From: Chloroflexota bacterium
GTDB lineage: Bacteria > Chloroflexota > UBA11872 > VXOZ01
Direction: 5' to 3'
Length of the DNA stretch: 64,000 nucleotides
Assembly: GCA_958295775.1 (NCBI GenBank)
Contig: CATQHC010000009.1
Span: forward strand, 496,001 to 560,000
Part shown: positions 44,724 to 52,827 of the stretch, one piece after another
How the letters are laid out: each line of letters opens with the position of its first letter
Position numbering within the stretch: the stretch's first letter is position 1
Notes under the pieces: model-generated
Told to the model about the DNA's origin: nothing
Databases searched by the model: none
What the model saw: the letters and a program-made list of their open reading frames with translations, nothing else
Translations under genes and position numbers: made by a program

Positions 44724-46163
44724 ATGCTCGAGAGTACGTCTCTATCCCGACGTCGCCTACTAGCGGGATCGGCCATGCTGGGGGCAACGTCTATAGTGTT
44801 CGCCGCCTGCGGCAGCGGAGCTGCGCCTGCCGATACCGGCACGATGGAGGACGCTCCGGATGAACCGGAAGCAAAGGAAGCGGCGCCTGCAATGGAAGGC
44901 GAGAGCGTCAATATCGTCGCATACCTTAAGGTGCCGACAGAGCTCGAACTGGACTTTATGCAGAACATGGCCGATCCGTACATCGCCGAGAACCCGGGCA
45001 CGACGGTCGAGCTCGTTTCTCAAGTGGGCGGCACGGCCGACCGCGTGGCCAAGATCAAGACCATGCAAGCCGGTGGCATCCCGCCTGACCTCTCCGAGTT
45101 TCCGCGCCGCGCCTTTGCGCAGGTGATGCAGGACCTCGCAGAGAACATGGACGATCTCGTCAGGGCGGCGCAACTCGACCTGAGCGTCTACAACCCCAAC
45201 CTCCTGGAGCGCGACGCCATGTTCCAAGGGCAAATCTATTTGCTGCCCATGGGTCATGGTGGTAACGCCCACGTGGTCATGATCAACCCCACGTACTTCG
45301 AAGCGGCCGGCCTTGAGTATCCATCGGCTGACGTCAATGACTCGTGGACATGGGACGAGTGGCTTGAGGTCATGGTCCAACTGCGAGAATTCAGTGGTGA
45401 AGAGGTTAGTCAGTGGGCAATTGGCAACCACGCTCACGACTGGGGTTCTTGGAACCTGCTGTGGAAAACGGACTGGATATCCGATGACCTCACCACGGCT
45501 ACCTGTGATGCACCGGAGATGATCGACTGCTTCACACGGTTCTTTGATTTGGTGCACAAGCATCAAGTGCTGCCGCCTCAGGCAGACCGCAATGCAGCGT
45601 ACTTCGGCGGACAGAATCCGTTCCTGACCGGCCAAGTACCACTCATGATCTCCGCGCCGCGCAGCTTGCCGCTCACGTATGCAGACCAGGCACTCGAGGC
45701 AGGGGTAGACTTTGTCATGGCCCCCATGCCGAGAGTGGAAATTTCTACGGCAGACGCCAATCAGCACAAGCTTGGTATCGTCTATGGCAGCCAACAGCGT
45801 GAAGCCACGTTTAACTACATGACCTGGCTCCTTCACGAAGGCCGTTTAGGCAAGTTCGTCCGCCGTATTCCGGCTTGGATTCCTGAGATTGAGCCATTCA
45901 TAGAAGATGCGTTCCAAGGATATAGCAACCCGCGCCTTTCTGTGGCATCAGACGCGCTCGCGACGGCCGTGCCGCAGTACAACGTAGGCACTCTGCCGAC
46001 GGGCGATCAGATTCTTACACTGCTCAATGACATCGGCGACCAGCAGCTCTGGACCGGCAACCAGGACGCCGCGACGTTCCTCAAGGAAATCCAGCCGACC
46101 GTTCAGGCAATTGTCGACGACGGTCTGGCTATTATCCGCGAGAAGGTCGGTTCCTGGCCGTAA
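44724..46163 (+). CDS. Tat-exported extracellular solute-binding lipoprotein 3
   Basis: A 479-residue family-1 solute-binding protein. The ATG has AAGGAGG 7 bases upstream. The start MLESTSLSRRRLLAGSAM has a twin arginine and lipobox VFAAC (Cys29). A Glu/Asp-rich linker leads to FMQNMADPYIAENPGTTVEL, IKTMQAGGIPPDLSEFPRR and DSWTWDEWLEVMVQL. It ends KVGSWP, without the Cys-rich tail of copies 1 and 2, and is only distantly related to them. A strong terminator follows, so it is probably transcribed alone. No permease genes adjoin. Confidence 0.9.
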   Translation: MLESTSLSRRRLLAGSAMLGATSIVFAACGSGAAPADTGTMEDAPDEPEAKEAAPAMEGESVNIVAYLKVPTELELDFMQNMADPYIAENPGTTVELVSQVGGTADRVAKIKTMQAGGIPPDLSEFPRRAFAQVMQDLAENMDDLVRAAQLDLSVYNPNLLERDAMFQGQIYLLPMGHGGNAHVVMINPTYFEAAGLEYPSADVNDSWTWDEWLEVMVQLREFSGEEVSQWAIGNHAHDWGSWNLLWKTDWISDDLTTATCDAPEMIDCFTRFFDLVHKHQVLPPQADRNAAYFGGQNPFLTGQVPLMISAPRSLPLTYADQALEAGVDFVMAPMPRVEISTADANQHKLGIVYGSQQREATFNYMTWLLHEGRLGKFVRRIPAWIPEIEPFIEDAFQGYSNPRLSVASDALATAVPQYNVGTLPTGDQILTLLNDIGDQQLWTGNQDAATFLKEIQPTVQAIVDDGLAIIREKVGSWP

Positions 46164-46230
46164 ATCGATTGCAGCGCTGAGTCACTGCGCGTGACACATA
46201 AGTCGCTTGCGAATCGCAGAAGGCTGGAAC

Positions 46231-46266
46231 GAAACGGCCGCGAACCCGTGGGTTCGCGGCCGTTTC
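46231..46266 (+). terminator. Strong terminator of solute-binding protein gene 3
   Basis: GAAACGGCCGCGAACCC, a short loop and GGGTTCGCGGCCGTTTC (17-base stem), then CGCTTTTCTT, 68 bases past the stop codon. Confidence 0.9.
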
Positions 46267-46410
46267 CGCTTTTCTTGGCCGAGAGGCGACTCTTGGCCGA
46301 GAGGCCATGTCTTCCTCTGGCGCGCCTTCCGCCGTTACCCGACAACCGGTTGAAGACCGGCTGCGGCTCATTGCCGGCTGTGCCCATTTCTGCTCCTCCG
46401 CGAAAGCGGG

Positions 46411-46689
46411 TCAGGGCAGCATCAGCCGTTGCGGACTGCTCTTCGGTACACGCACAACCTCGCCACGCGCCTCTAGGTCGAGCTTTACTGTAGTTACATA
46501 CCAGGAGATGGACCCCGAAAACGTGCCTGCCAGCATGTTGCGCACGTCCGCCGTCAAGTCATTAAACGTCAGCGTGCCGCCCACGCGCAGCGCTTGGAGA
46601 ATCGCCTCGCGCACTGTATCGTACTTGTGTTTATCGATGTTCACGCCGGTTTTGCCTGCGGGATGCAGTGTCATAATTCTGTCTGTCAT
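46411..46689 (-). CDS. DUF6958 family winged-helix-like protein
   Basis: A 92-residue protein with GVNIDKHKYDTVREAILQAL, a glycine-rich turn, TFNDLTADVRNML, then SISWYVTTVKLDLEARGEV and VPKSSPQRLML. The last part is a recognition-helix-plus-wing pattern, and the whole matches small proteins annotated DUF6958. It probably binds DNA or a protein partner; no function is known to me. It lies between two solute-binding protein genes on the opposite strand. The ribosome-binding site is weak. Confidence 0.78.
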   Translation of the reverse strand: MTDRIMTLHPAGKTGVNIDKHKYDTVREAILQALRVGGTLTFNDLTADVRNMLAGTFSGSISWYVTTVKLDLEARGEVVRVPKSSPQRLMLP

Positions 46690-46893
46690 ACGCTGCGCTC
46701 GCTTTCTGCCGAGATTCAGTTCGGGCGTCCTTCTTCAATAAGAAGGCGCCTCGGGAAGAACCAGGTTGTTCCTTGGTCTCTTGCTACTCGCATACCTACA
46801 GACCGGCTCGCCGAGCGCGGCCCTTACTGCCGTTGACGAGAGCGCCCTGCCAGTGGTACCGTTCCAAAGTAATCCCAAGGTGTGGAGTCAATA

Positions 46894-48279
46894 GTGAGCA
46901 GACCACAGGCGCCTAGAGGCTTCAACAACTCCCTTTCGCGTCGCCACCTCCTCCTTTGCAGTGCCCTGCTGGCTGCTGCCTGCAACCGTACCGAGACCTT
47001 CGGCAACGAGCAAGACCCGCTAAGCCTGCGCCTCGTCTACTGGGGCTATGAACCGCAATTGCTCGCCTGGAATTTGGACCGGTTTTCCACGCAATACCCC
47101 GGTTTGCGGGTCACGCCGGAGGCATTCAGTTCAGACTACTTTCAGACCGTTAGTCTCCTGTTGAATGAGGGTCAACCCCTAGACACCGTCTACGTGCGGG
47201 AGACCGATCTTGCGGCGTGGGCGGAGGCCGGCTGGCTCGAACCGCTCGATGAATTCAACGGCATCGATCGGTATCGCGACTCCATGATTTCCCAGGCGGC
47301 AGAGGGCATTCAATACAAGGGCGAAACGTACGGCTTGCCCTATTATACGGAGTGCGCGCACTGGGTCTACGATGAAAGCATCCTCCAAAGCGCCGGGATC
47401 ACACTGCCCCCGGCGACCTGGGATGAAGTAGTGCAGCAGGCGCGCGAAATCAAGCGGCGCGGCTTGGTAGAGTACCCCATTCGTCTAACCTACCGCACTC
47501 ACACCAGCACCAACATTGACTGGTGGTCGATGGTGTATTCACGCGGTGGGACGTTCTTCGACGAAGTGCTCAATCCCATATTCCATCTCGCCGGCTCCGC
47601 TGCAGAGCAAACACTTACTTGGCTCCTAGACGGCATCTACAGCACCGAAATCATCCATGCCGACGTCCTTGGTAGTAGCTACGAAGCGGCTCTACGCAAC
47701 CCAACCGCATTCACTATCCAGCCCGGCTATAACTTCCTCTTCAACGTACAGGAGGGCGCCAACGTTCCCGGAACCCGCCGGGTCGCGCTCTTTCCAGGCA
47801 ATGATCCTACGCAAAGCGGGTCGGTAATGTGGACTCGGCTCTACGCGATCCCAAGAGGGAGTCGAAATAAGGACGCGGCTTGGGAACTCCTGCAGTACCT
47901 CGGCGGCCTCGATCGTGAGAACCGCTACTTCACGCCGCTCTTTTGGTTTGTAAACCGCTCCTTGGGCAGCGCATACGAATCTCTTTACTCGGAACCGCAG
48001 GTAAAGTCCCTGGCGGAAGAGCGTGGTTTGGGGGATTTGAGCGCCTATCTGCAGCAACGACAGCTTGCTCGCCCGCATGAAGGGCGTGAGGTGCCGTGGT
48101 TCCAAGAGTGGGAACACTTTTCACAGCTCGAGATCCAACGAGTGTTGCTCCGCCAAGTGTCGCCGCGAGAGGCGCTGCAACTAATGGCTGATAAATTCTA
48201 TGAACTGCGCATTGAGTGGAGCGCGGTGACTTCGCGCCTCGCGGCGACTGCGCGCGGCGCGGCGACTGCGCGCAGTTAG
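46894..48279 (+). CDS. Tat-exported extracellular solute-binding lipoprotein 4
   Basis: A 461-residue solute-binding protein. Start chosen at the GTG at 46894 (GGAG at 6 bases); another GTG four codons upstream is possible. MSRPQAPRGFNNSLSRRHLL carries the twin arginine, and LLAAAC with Cys30 is the lipobox. The binding fold follows: SLRLVYWGYEPQLLAWNLDRF, TVYVRETDLAAWAEAGWLEP, YGLPYYTECAHWVYDESIL. It is distinct from the other three. It ends in an Ala/Thr/Arg-rich tail (TARGAATAR). It is convergent with rpsO. No transporter subunits lie nearby. Confidence 0.88.
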   Translation: MSRPQAPRGFNNSLSRRHLLLCSALLAAACNRTETFGNEQDPLSLRLVYWGYEPQLLAWNLDRFSTQYPGLRVTPEAFSSDYFQTVSLLLNEGQPLDTVYVRETDLAAWAEAGWLEPLDEFNGIDRYRDSMISQAAEGIQYKGETYGLPYYTECAHWVYDESILQSAGITLPPATWDEVVQQAREIKRRGLVEYPIRLTYRTHTSTNIDWWSMVYSRGGTFFDEVLNPIFHLAGSAAEQTLTWLLDGIYSTEIIHADVLGSSYEAALRNPTAFTIQPGYNFLFNVQEGANVPGTRRVALFPGNDPTQSGSVMWTRLYAIPRGSRNKDAAWELLQYLGGLDRENRYFTPLFWFVNRSLGSAYESLYSEPQVKSLAEERGLGDLSAYLQQRQLARPHEGREVPWFQEWEHFSQLEIQRVLLRQVSPREALQLMADKFYELRIEWSAVTSRLAATARGAATARS

Positions 48280-48347
48280 CTGCGGCGAGGCGACGCAGGC
48301 CGCGCATTCTGACACGTGCTTTGCAGCTTCTGCAAAATAAATCAAGA

Positions 48348-48373
48348 GCGCTGCGACCAAATGGTCGCAGCGC
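48348..48373. terminator. Bidirectional terminator between solute-binding protein gene 4 and rpsO
   Basis: GCGCTGCGACCA, then AATGGTCGCAGCGC, followed on the plus strand by CTAATTTTTTA and on the minus strand by TTGATTTATTTTG. It can end both convergent transcripts. Confidence 0.9.
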
Positions 48374-48398
48374 CTAATTTTTTATGCTATTAGGTAGC

Positions 48399-48665
48399 TT
48401 AGCCGCGCAGGCCAAGATCCTCGATGAGCGAACGATACCGCTCAGGATCGCGGCGGTGGAGATACCGCAAGAGACGCCGTCGACGCCCGACCAGCCTGAG
48501 CAAACCCATCTCCGAATGCTTGTCGTGCTTGTTTTCACCCATATGGGCCGAAAGTTGCTGAATGCGATTGGTCAGCAACGCAATTTGCACCGCGGACGAA
48601 CCTGTGTCGTTCGCGCTCTCGCCATGCTTCGCCACAATACTCTTCTTCTGCTCTGTCGTCAGCAC
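48399..48665 (-). CDS. rpsO: 30S ribosomal protein S15
   Basis: Full-length S15 of 88 residues: [57 protein letters not shown] and [13 protein letters not shown]15 binds 16S rRNA at the three-way junction of the central domain and helps assembly of the platform. The start is a GTG at 48665 with GAGG about 9 bases upstream. No pnp gene follows, unlike the common rpsO-pnp arrangement. The terminator at 48348-48373 ends the transcript. Confidence 0.97.
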   Translation of the reverse strand: MLTTEQKKSIVAKHGESANDTGSSAVQIALLTNRIQQLSAHMGENKHDKHSEMGLLRLVGRRRRLLRYLHRRDPERYRSLIEDLGLRG

Positions 48666-49229
48666 ACCGCTCTTACCTCATCATGAATAGTAAACTCTAT
48701 GGAATCGATCGTGTCCACTATAGTCGCACGTTCACTCCATCAGTGCAACCAAATGGACGGACAGTTTCGCTGGAATACCCTAGCAAAGAGCATAATGTCA
48801 TGCAGTTTAGCATTAGAAACGTTCGACCGCAGGTTCGCCAGACATGACTTAATGAGGACGATAGAGTAAATTGAAGATTGCAAAGAGCTAGGGCAATCAA
48901 GAGGGGAGTGGTGCAAGGACGCTGCATGATCAAGGACGAACCTGCAGCCAAACGCGATTAGTATAACACGTTTGTTTTTGTAGGTAAAGTGCTTACGGCG
49001 TCCTTAGGCTCATTCCCCTCTGATTGTTGAGTACAAAGGTCGGCGGCGGCCAATCCAGGCCGCACCGAGCGCGGTTCCCTCAACACCGTCTCATGGCGCT
49101 GCAGGACGGACAAGAGCGCACGGCGTCTCCTCATTCGTTGACTTCACGCAAATTCGCCACGTAGACTGAAGGCAGGTGAAGAGTCTGATTCGTTGCTACT
49201 ACTGTCTTCACGTAGCCCAAAGCTAGGCC
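48666..49229. other. Intergenic stretch between divergent rpsO and secA
   Basis: No coding frame, tRNA or repeat is supported. It must hold the promoters of rpsO and secA. The only element I can point to is TATAAC at 48962-48967 on the plus strand, without a good -35. Confidence 0.45.
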
Positions 49230-51869
49230 ATGTTTGGCGCACTCCAACGTTTCTTCGACCATTCAGAGCGCGAAATCTCCCGTCAGAAGCCGGTTGTCGA
49301 GCAAATCGCGGCGCTGGAAGCCGAATTTGAAGCACTTTCTACTGCAGAGCTTGCCGGCAAGACCGCTGCCTTCCGCAGCCGCTTGCAAGCTGGCGAATCG
49401 TTAGATTCTCTATTACCGGAAGCATTTGCGACCGTGCGTGAAGGAATCAAGCGCATGGTCGGTCACCGCCTCTTCGACGTGCAGATGCATGGCGGCATTG
49501 TCCTTCACTCCAGCCAGATTGCCGAAATGAAGACCGGCGAAGGCAAGACCTATGTCGCCGCGCTCAGCGCGTACCTCAACGCGCTCACCGGGAAAGGCGT
49601 GCACGTGGTTACCGTGAACGACTACCTTTCTCGCCGTGACACCGAATGGCTGGGGCCGGTCTACCACGGGCTCGGCCTCACCGTCGCTTGTCTGAACCAC
49701 GATACCGCCTATCTCTTCAATCCCAAGGAGGAAGGGCGCGAAACACACCACGGCAGCGGCGAGGAACTGCAATCGGTATCCCGCAATGAAGCGTACGGCG
49801 CAGACATTACGTACGGTACGAACAACGAGTTCGGCTTTGACTATCTGCGCGACAACATGGTCGTCGATCTCAATGAAATGGTGCAGGGCGCCCACCACTA
49901 CGCCATCATCGACGAGGTGGACAACATCCTCATCGATGAAGCGCGCACGCCACTCATCATTTCGGGCCAAGCCGATGCCCCCGGTGAGACTTTCGGCACG
50001 TTTACGCGCCTCGTGCCACGGCTGCGGGAAGAACAGGACTATACGATCGATCACAAGCTGCGCGCGGTGAGCATCTCCGAAGAAGGCATCGGGAAGATGG
50101 AGAAGTGGCTGGGCGTCGGCAACCTGTACGAGGAAGGCGCTTTCGAGCTTGTGCACCATATGGAACAAGCGCTGCGGGCACAGGCGCTGTACCAACGCGG
50201 ACGCGACTACGTGCTTATGAAAGAAGGCCGCGTCATCGAGCACCACGATCCCAACGCTGAGGTGGTAATCGTCGATGAATTTACGGGCCGCCTCATGGCC
50301 GGACGGCGCTACAGTGAAGGCTTGCACCAAGCCATCGAAGCCAAAGAGGGTGTGAAAATTCAGCGGGAGAGCAAGACGCTGGCAACAATCACCTTCCAAA
50401 ACTATTTCCGTATGTACGACAAGCTGGCCGGCATGACCGGTACGGCGGCCACGGAAGCCGATGAATTTCGCAAGATCTACGGACTGGACGTAGTGGTTGT
50501 TCCCACCAATATGCCGATGGTGCGCCAAGACGAGCCTGACCTCGTCTATCGTACGGAGGGAGGGAAATTCAATGCAGTCGCGGACACTATAGAAGGGTGG
50601 CACCGGGAAGGCGCGCCGGTGCTGGCGGGCACCACCTCTATCGAGACTTCGGAAGCGCTGAGCACGCTGCTCAAGCGACGCGGTGTCCCGCATCAGGTGC
50701 TCAACGCAAAATACCATGAACAAGAGGCGCAGATCGTCGCGCAAGCCGGCAGCAAGGGCGGTGTAACTATTGCCACGAATATGGCCGGACGCGGCACCGA
50801 CATCGTGCTCGGTGGCAATCCGCCCGCTGCGGCGGCGGCGGAAGCAGTGCGGGCTGCAGGCGGCCTCCACGTTATCGGCACGGAGCGCCACGAGTCCCGG
50901 CGCATCGACAACCAGTTGCGCGGGCGGTCCGGTCGCCAGGGCGATCGGGGCTTTTCGCGCTTCTACGTCTCGCTCGAGGACGAACTCCTCAAACGCGCCG
51001 GCAGCGACCGTATCTCCGGCATCATGGACCGCTTGGGCATGGACGACAATGCGCCCATAGAGCACAACCTCATCAGCAAGGCGCTGGAACAGGCCCAGAC
51101 CAAGCTCGAGGCTTACAACTTCGACCTGCGCAAGCACACGGTCGAATACGACGATGTGCTCAACACGCAGCGCAACACCATCTACAGCGAGCGGCGCAAG
51201 GTGTTGGAGTTGGACCAGATCACCGATCAAATTCAGGGCATGGTGCACGACGAGATCGCGCAAATGGTGACCGCCCATACGGCGGCGCCACAAGAAGAAT
51301 GGGATGTCGCTGCTCTCGTAGAATCCTGTCGCCAACTAGTCAATCAGCCCACCTCACCACCGGCGGATGAACTGGCAACGCTCACTCCGGAAGGTATCAC
51401 CGACAGCTTCATCGCGTGGGCAGATGAAGTCTACGCCGAGCGCATGGAAGCCATGACCCCGGAAATTATGCACAAAATTGAGCGTTGGGTGTTGCTACGC
51501 ACCATCGACGCACTCTGGACGGAGCACTTGACCGCGATGGAGGACCTGCGGACCGGAATCGGTTTGCGCGCCGTCGGCCAGCGCAATCCCCTCTCCGAAT
51601 ACAAAGCGGAAGCCTACCGCATGTTCCAAACGCTTACGGAAAGCATCCAGCGCCAAACCGCCCAAATCATCTACCGCGTCCAAGCGGCACCGGAAGCGCA
51701 GCCGCAGCAACCGCAGCAACCGCAAGCCATGGTCACCAACCGCGATGGAGAACGCGCCAGCCGCCCCCAGGCGCGCTCCCGCCAGAAGCAGGGCGGCCGC
51801 AAGCTGGGACGCAATGCGCCCTGTTGGTGCGGCAGCGGCAAGAAGTATAAGCGCTGCCACGGACGCTAG
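49230..51869 (+). CDS. secA: Preprotein translocase motor subunit SecA
   Basis: SecA is the ATPase that drives unfolded proteins through SecYEG. The 879-residue product has the usual length. Walker A MKTGEGKT is near residue 100, the DEVDNILIDEARTPL segment follows, the preprotein cross-linking region (about 225-370) contains YTIDHKLRAVSISEEGI, and NMAGRGTDIVLGGNP and RIDNQLRGRSGRQGD belong to the second motor half. The C-terminus is a zinc-binding tail, APCWCGSGKKYKRCHGR, preceded by a Gln/Pro-rich linker. The ATG at 49230 has AGG nearby. It stands alone; a helix-rich amidohydrolase-like gene follows downstream. Confidence 0.98.
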   Translation: MFGALQRFFDHSEREISRQKPVVEQIAALEAEFEALSTAELAGKTAAFRSRLQAGESLDSLLPEAFATVREGIKRMVGHRLFDVQMHGGIVLHSSQIAEMKTGEGKTYVAALSAYLNALTGKGVHVVTVNDYLSRRDTEWLGPVYHGLGLTVACLNHDTAYLFNPKEEGRETHHGSGEELQSVSRNEAYGADITYGTNNEFGFDYLRDNMVVDLNEMVQGAHHYAIIDEVDNILIDEARTPLIISGQADAPGETFGTFTRLVPRLREEQDYTIDHKLRAVSISEEGIGKMEKWLGVGNLYEEGAFELVHHMEQALRAQALYQRGRDYVLMKEGRVIEHHDPNAEVVIVDEFTGRLMAGRRYSEGLHQAIEAKEGVKIQRESKTLATITFQNYFRMYDKLAGMTGTAATEADEFRKIYGLDVVVVPTNMPMVRQDEPDLVYRTEGGKFNAVADTIEGWHREGAPVLAGTTSIETSEALSTLLKRRGVPHQVLNAKYHEQEAQIVAQAGSKGGVTIATNMAGRGTDIVLGGNPPAAAAAEAVRAAGGLHVIGTERHESRRIDNQLRGRSGRQGDRGFSRFYVSLEDELLKRAGSDRISGIMDRLGMDDNAPIEHNLISKALEQAQTKLEAYNFDLRKHTVEYDDVLNTQRNTIYSERRKVLELDQITDQIQGMVHDEIAQMVTAHTAAPQEEWDVAALVESCRQLVNQPTSPPADELATLTPEGITDSFIAWADEVYAERMEAMTPEIMHKIERWVLLRTIDALWTEHLTAMEDLRTGIGLRAVGQRNPLSEYKAEAYRMFQTLTESIQRQTAQIIYRVQAAPEAQPQQPQQPQAMVTNRDGERASRPQARSRQKQGGRKLGRNAPCWCGSGKKYKRCHGR

Positions 51870-52035
51870 CGCACCGAAGCACCCGGAATTGGGTGGATCT
51901 CGCGAATCAGTGAACGCTTGAGCCCAATTGGCAATTAGCGCGGAGCTTATGCCCTGCCTCTTGACGCAAGCAGGAAACACAGTCTCGGGCCAAGCGCCTA
52001 GGCTCCAGTTCCCAGACGATTGCGGAGGTACGTCT

Positions 52036-52827
52036 GTGATAATCGATGCCCACTGCTACCTCGGCCATAACCCCATCTGGGAAGCCCAGGGCATGCCTGC
52101 CACCATGCACGGCAAGGACATGGTTGCGTACATGGACCGGGGCGGCGTGGAGCGGGCGCTGTGCGCGCCGCCCGGCGTGGGCGCCGCCGACGATTTTGCC
52201 GCCGACCACGAGCGCATCGCGCAGGCAATCGCCGACTATCCCGACCGCATCTACGGCTTTGTACGCGTCAAGCCGCCGCGCGGCCGGCAAGCCATCGACG
52301 AGATGCACTATTGGCTGCAGGAGCGCGGCTTCCACGCCGTGAAATTCAACACAATCGATGCTTCCACCTACGGCGCAGGCACCTACACGCTCGCCGACCG
52401 CGCGCTGATGGGGCCGGTCTTGGAAGCAATCGCGGCGCTTGAGGTTCCGGTCATGATCCACACGGGCGAGGAGCATGGCCACACGTGCACGCCGGCGCTG
52501 GTGGCCGATCTCGCCCTCGACTTTCCCGACATTACCTTCATTATCGCCCACGCGGGCGTGCCGGGATTTCTCCCGGAAGTTATCCCCTTCATGCGCAGAG
52601 CTGAGAATACGCTCGTCGACCTCGCCGGCGTACTCCGTCCCATCTTTGTGCAGAACCTCGTGGACGCCATTGGCGCCGAGCGCGTGCTCAACGCCACCAA
52701 CGCCCCGCATATGCCCATCGAATTCGGCCCCCAACTCATCCAGCGCCACTGCCGCAAGCTCACTGCCGCGCAACAAGAGGCCATTCTATGGGGGAATGCC
52801 ACGAGTCTGCTCAGCATAGCTACGTAG
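52036..52827 (+). CDS. Amidohydrolase-2-like protein with altered metal motifs
   Basis: A 263-residue TIM-barrel protein similar to amidohydrolase-2 / decarboxylase-type enzymes. The start is a GTG at 52036 with GGAGG 7 bases upstream, not the ATG 36 codons earlier. Motif 1, normally DxHxH, reads DAHCY, so the second His is replaced. VMIHTGEEHGH and FIIAHAGVPG keep later histidines. The final Asp (usually in a GSDxP motif) reads ATNAPHMP. With these changes activity as a metal-dependent hydrolase is doubtful. Its end overlaps the convergent SNF2 gene by 8 bases. Substrate not assigned. Confidence 0.78.
   Translation: MIIDAHCYLGHNPIWEAQGMPATMHGKDMVAYMDRGGVERALCAPPGVGAADDFAADHERIAQAIADYPDRIYGFVRVKPPRGRQAIDEMHYWLQERGFHAVKFNTIDASTYGAGTYTLADRALMGPVLEAIAALEVPVMIHTGEEHGHTCTPALVADLALDFPDITFIIAHAGVPGFLPEVIPFMRRAENTLVDLAGVLRPIFVQNLVDAIGAERVLNATNAPHMPIEFGPQLIQRHCRKLTAAQQEAILWGNATSLLSIAT

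Noticed and set aside
49413-51335. 640-codon open frame opposite secA
   Set aside because: It lies fully antisense to the clearly recognised secA gene and arises from high GC codon bias; its product has no recognisable domain.
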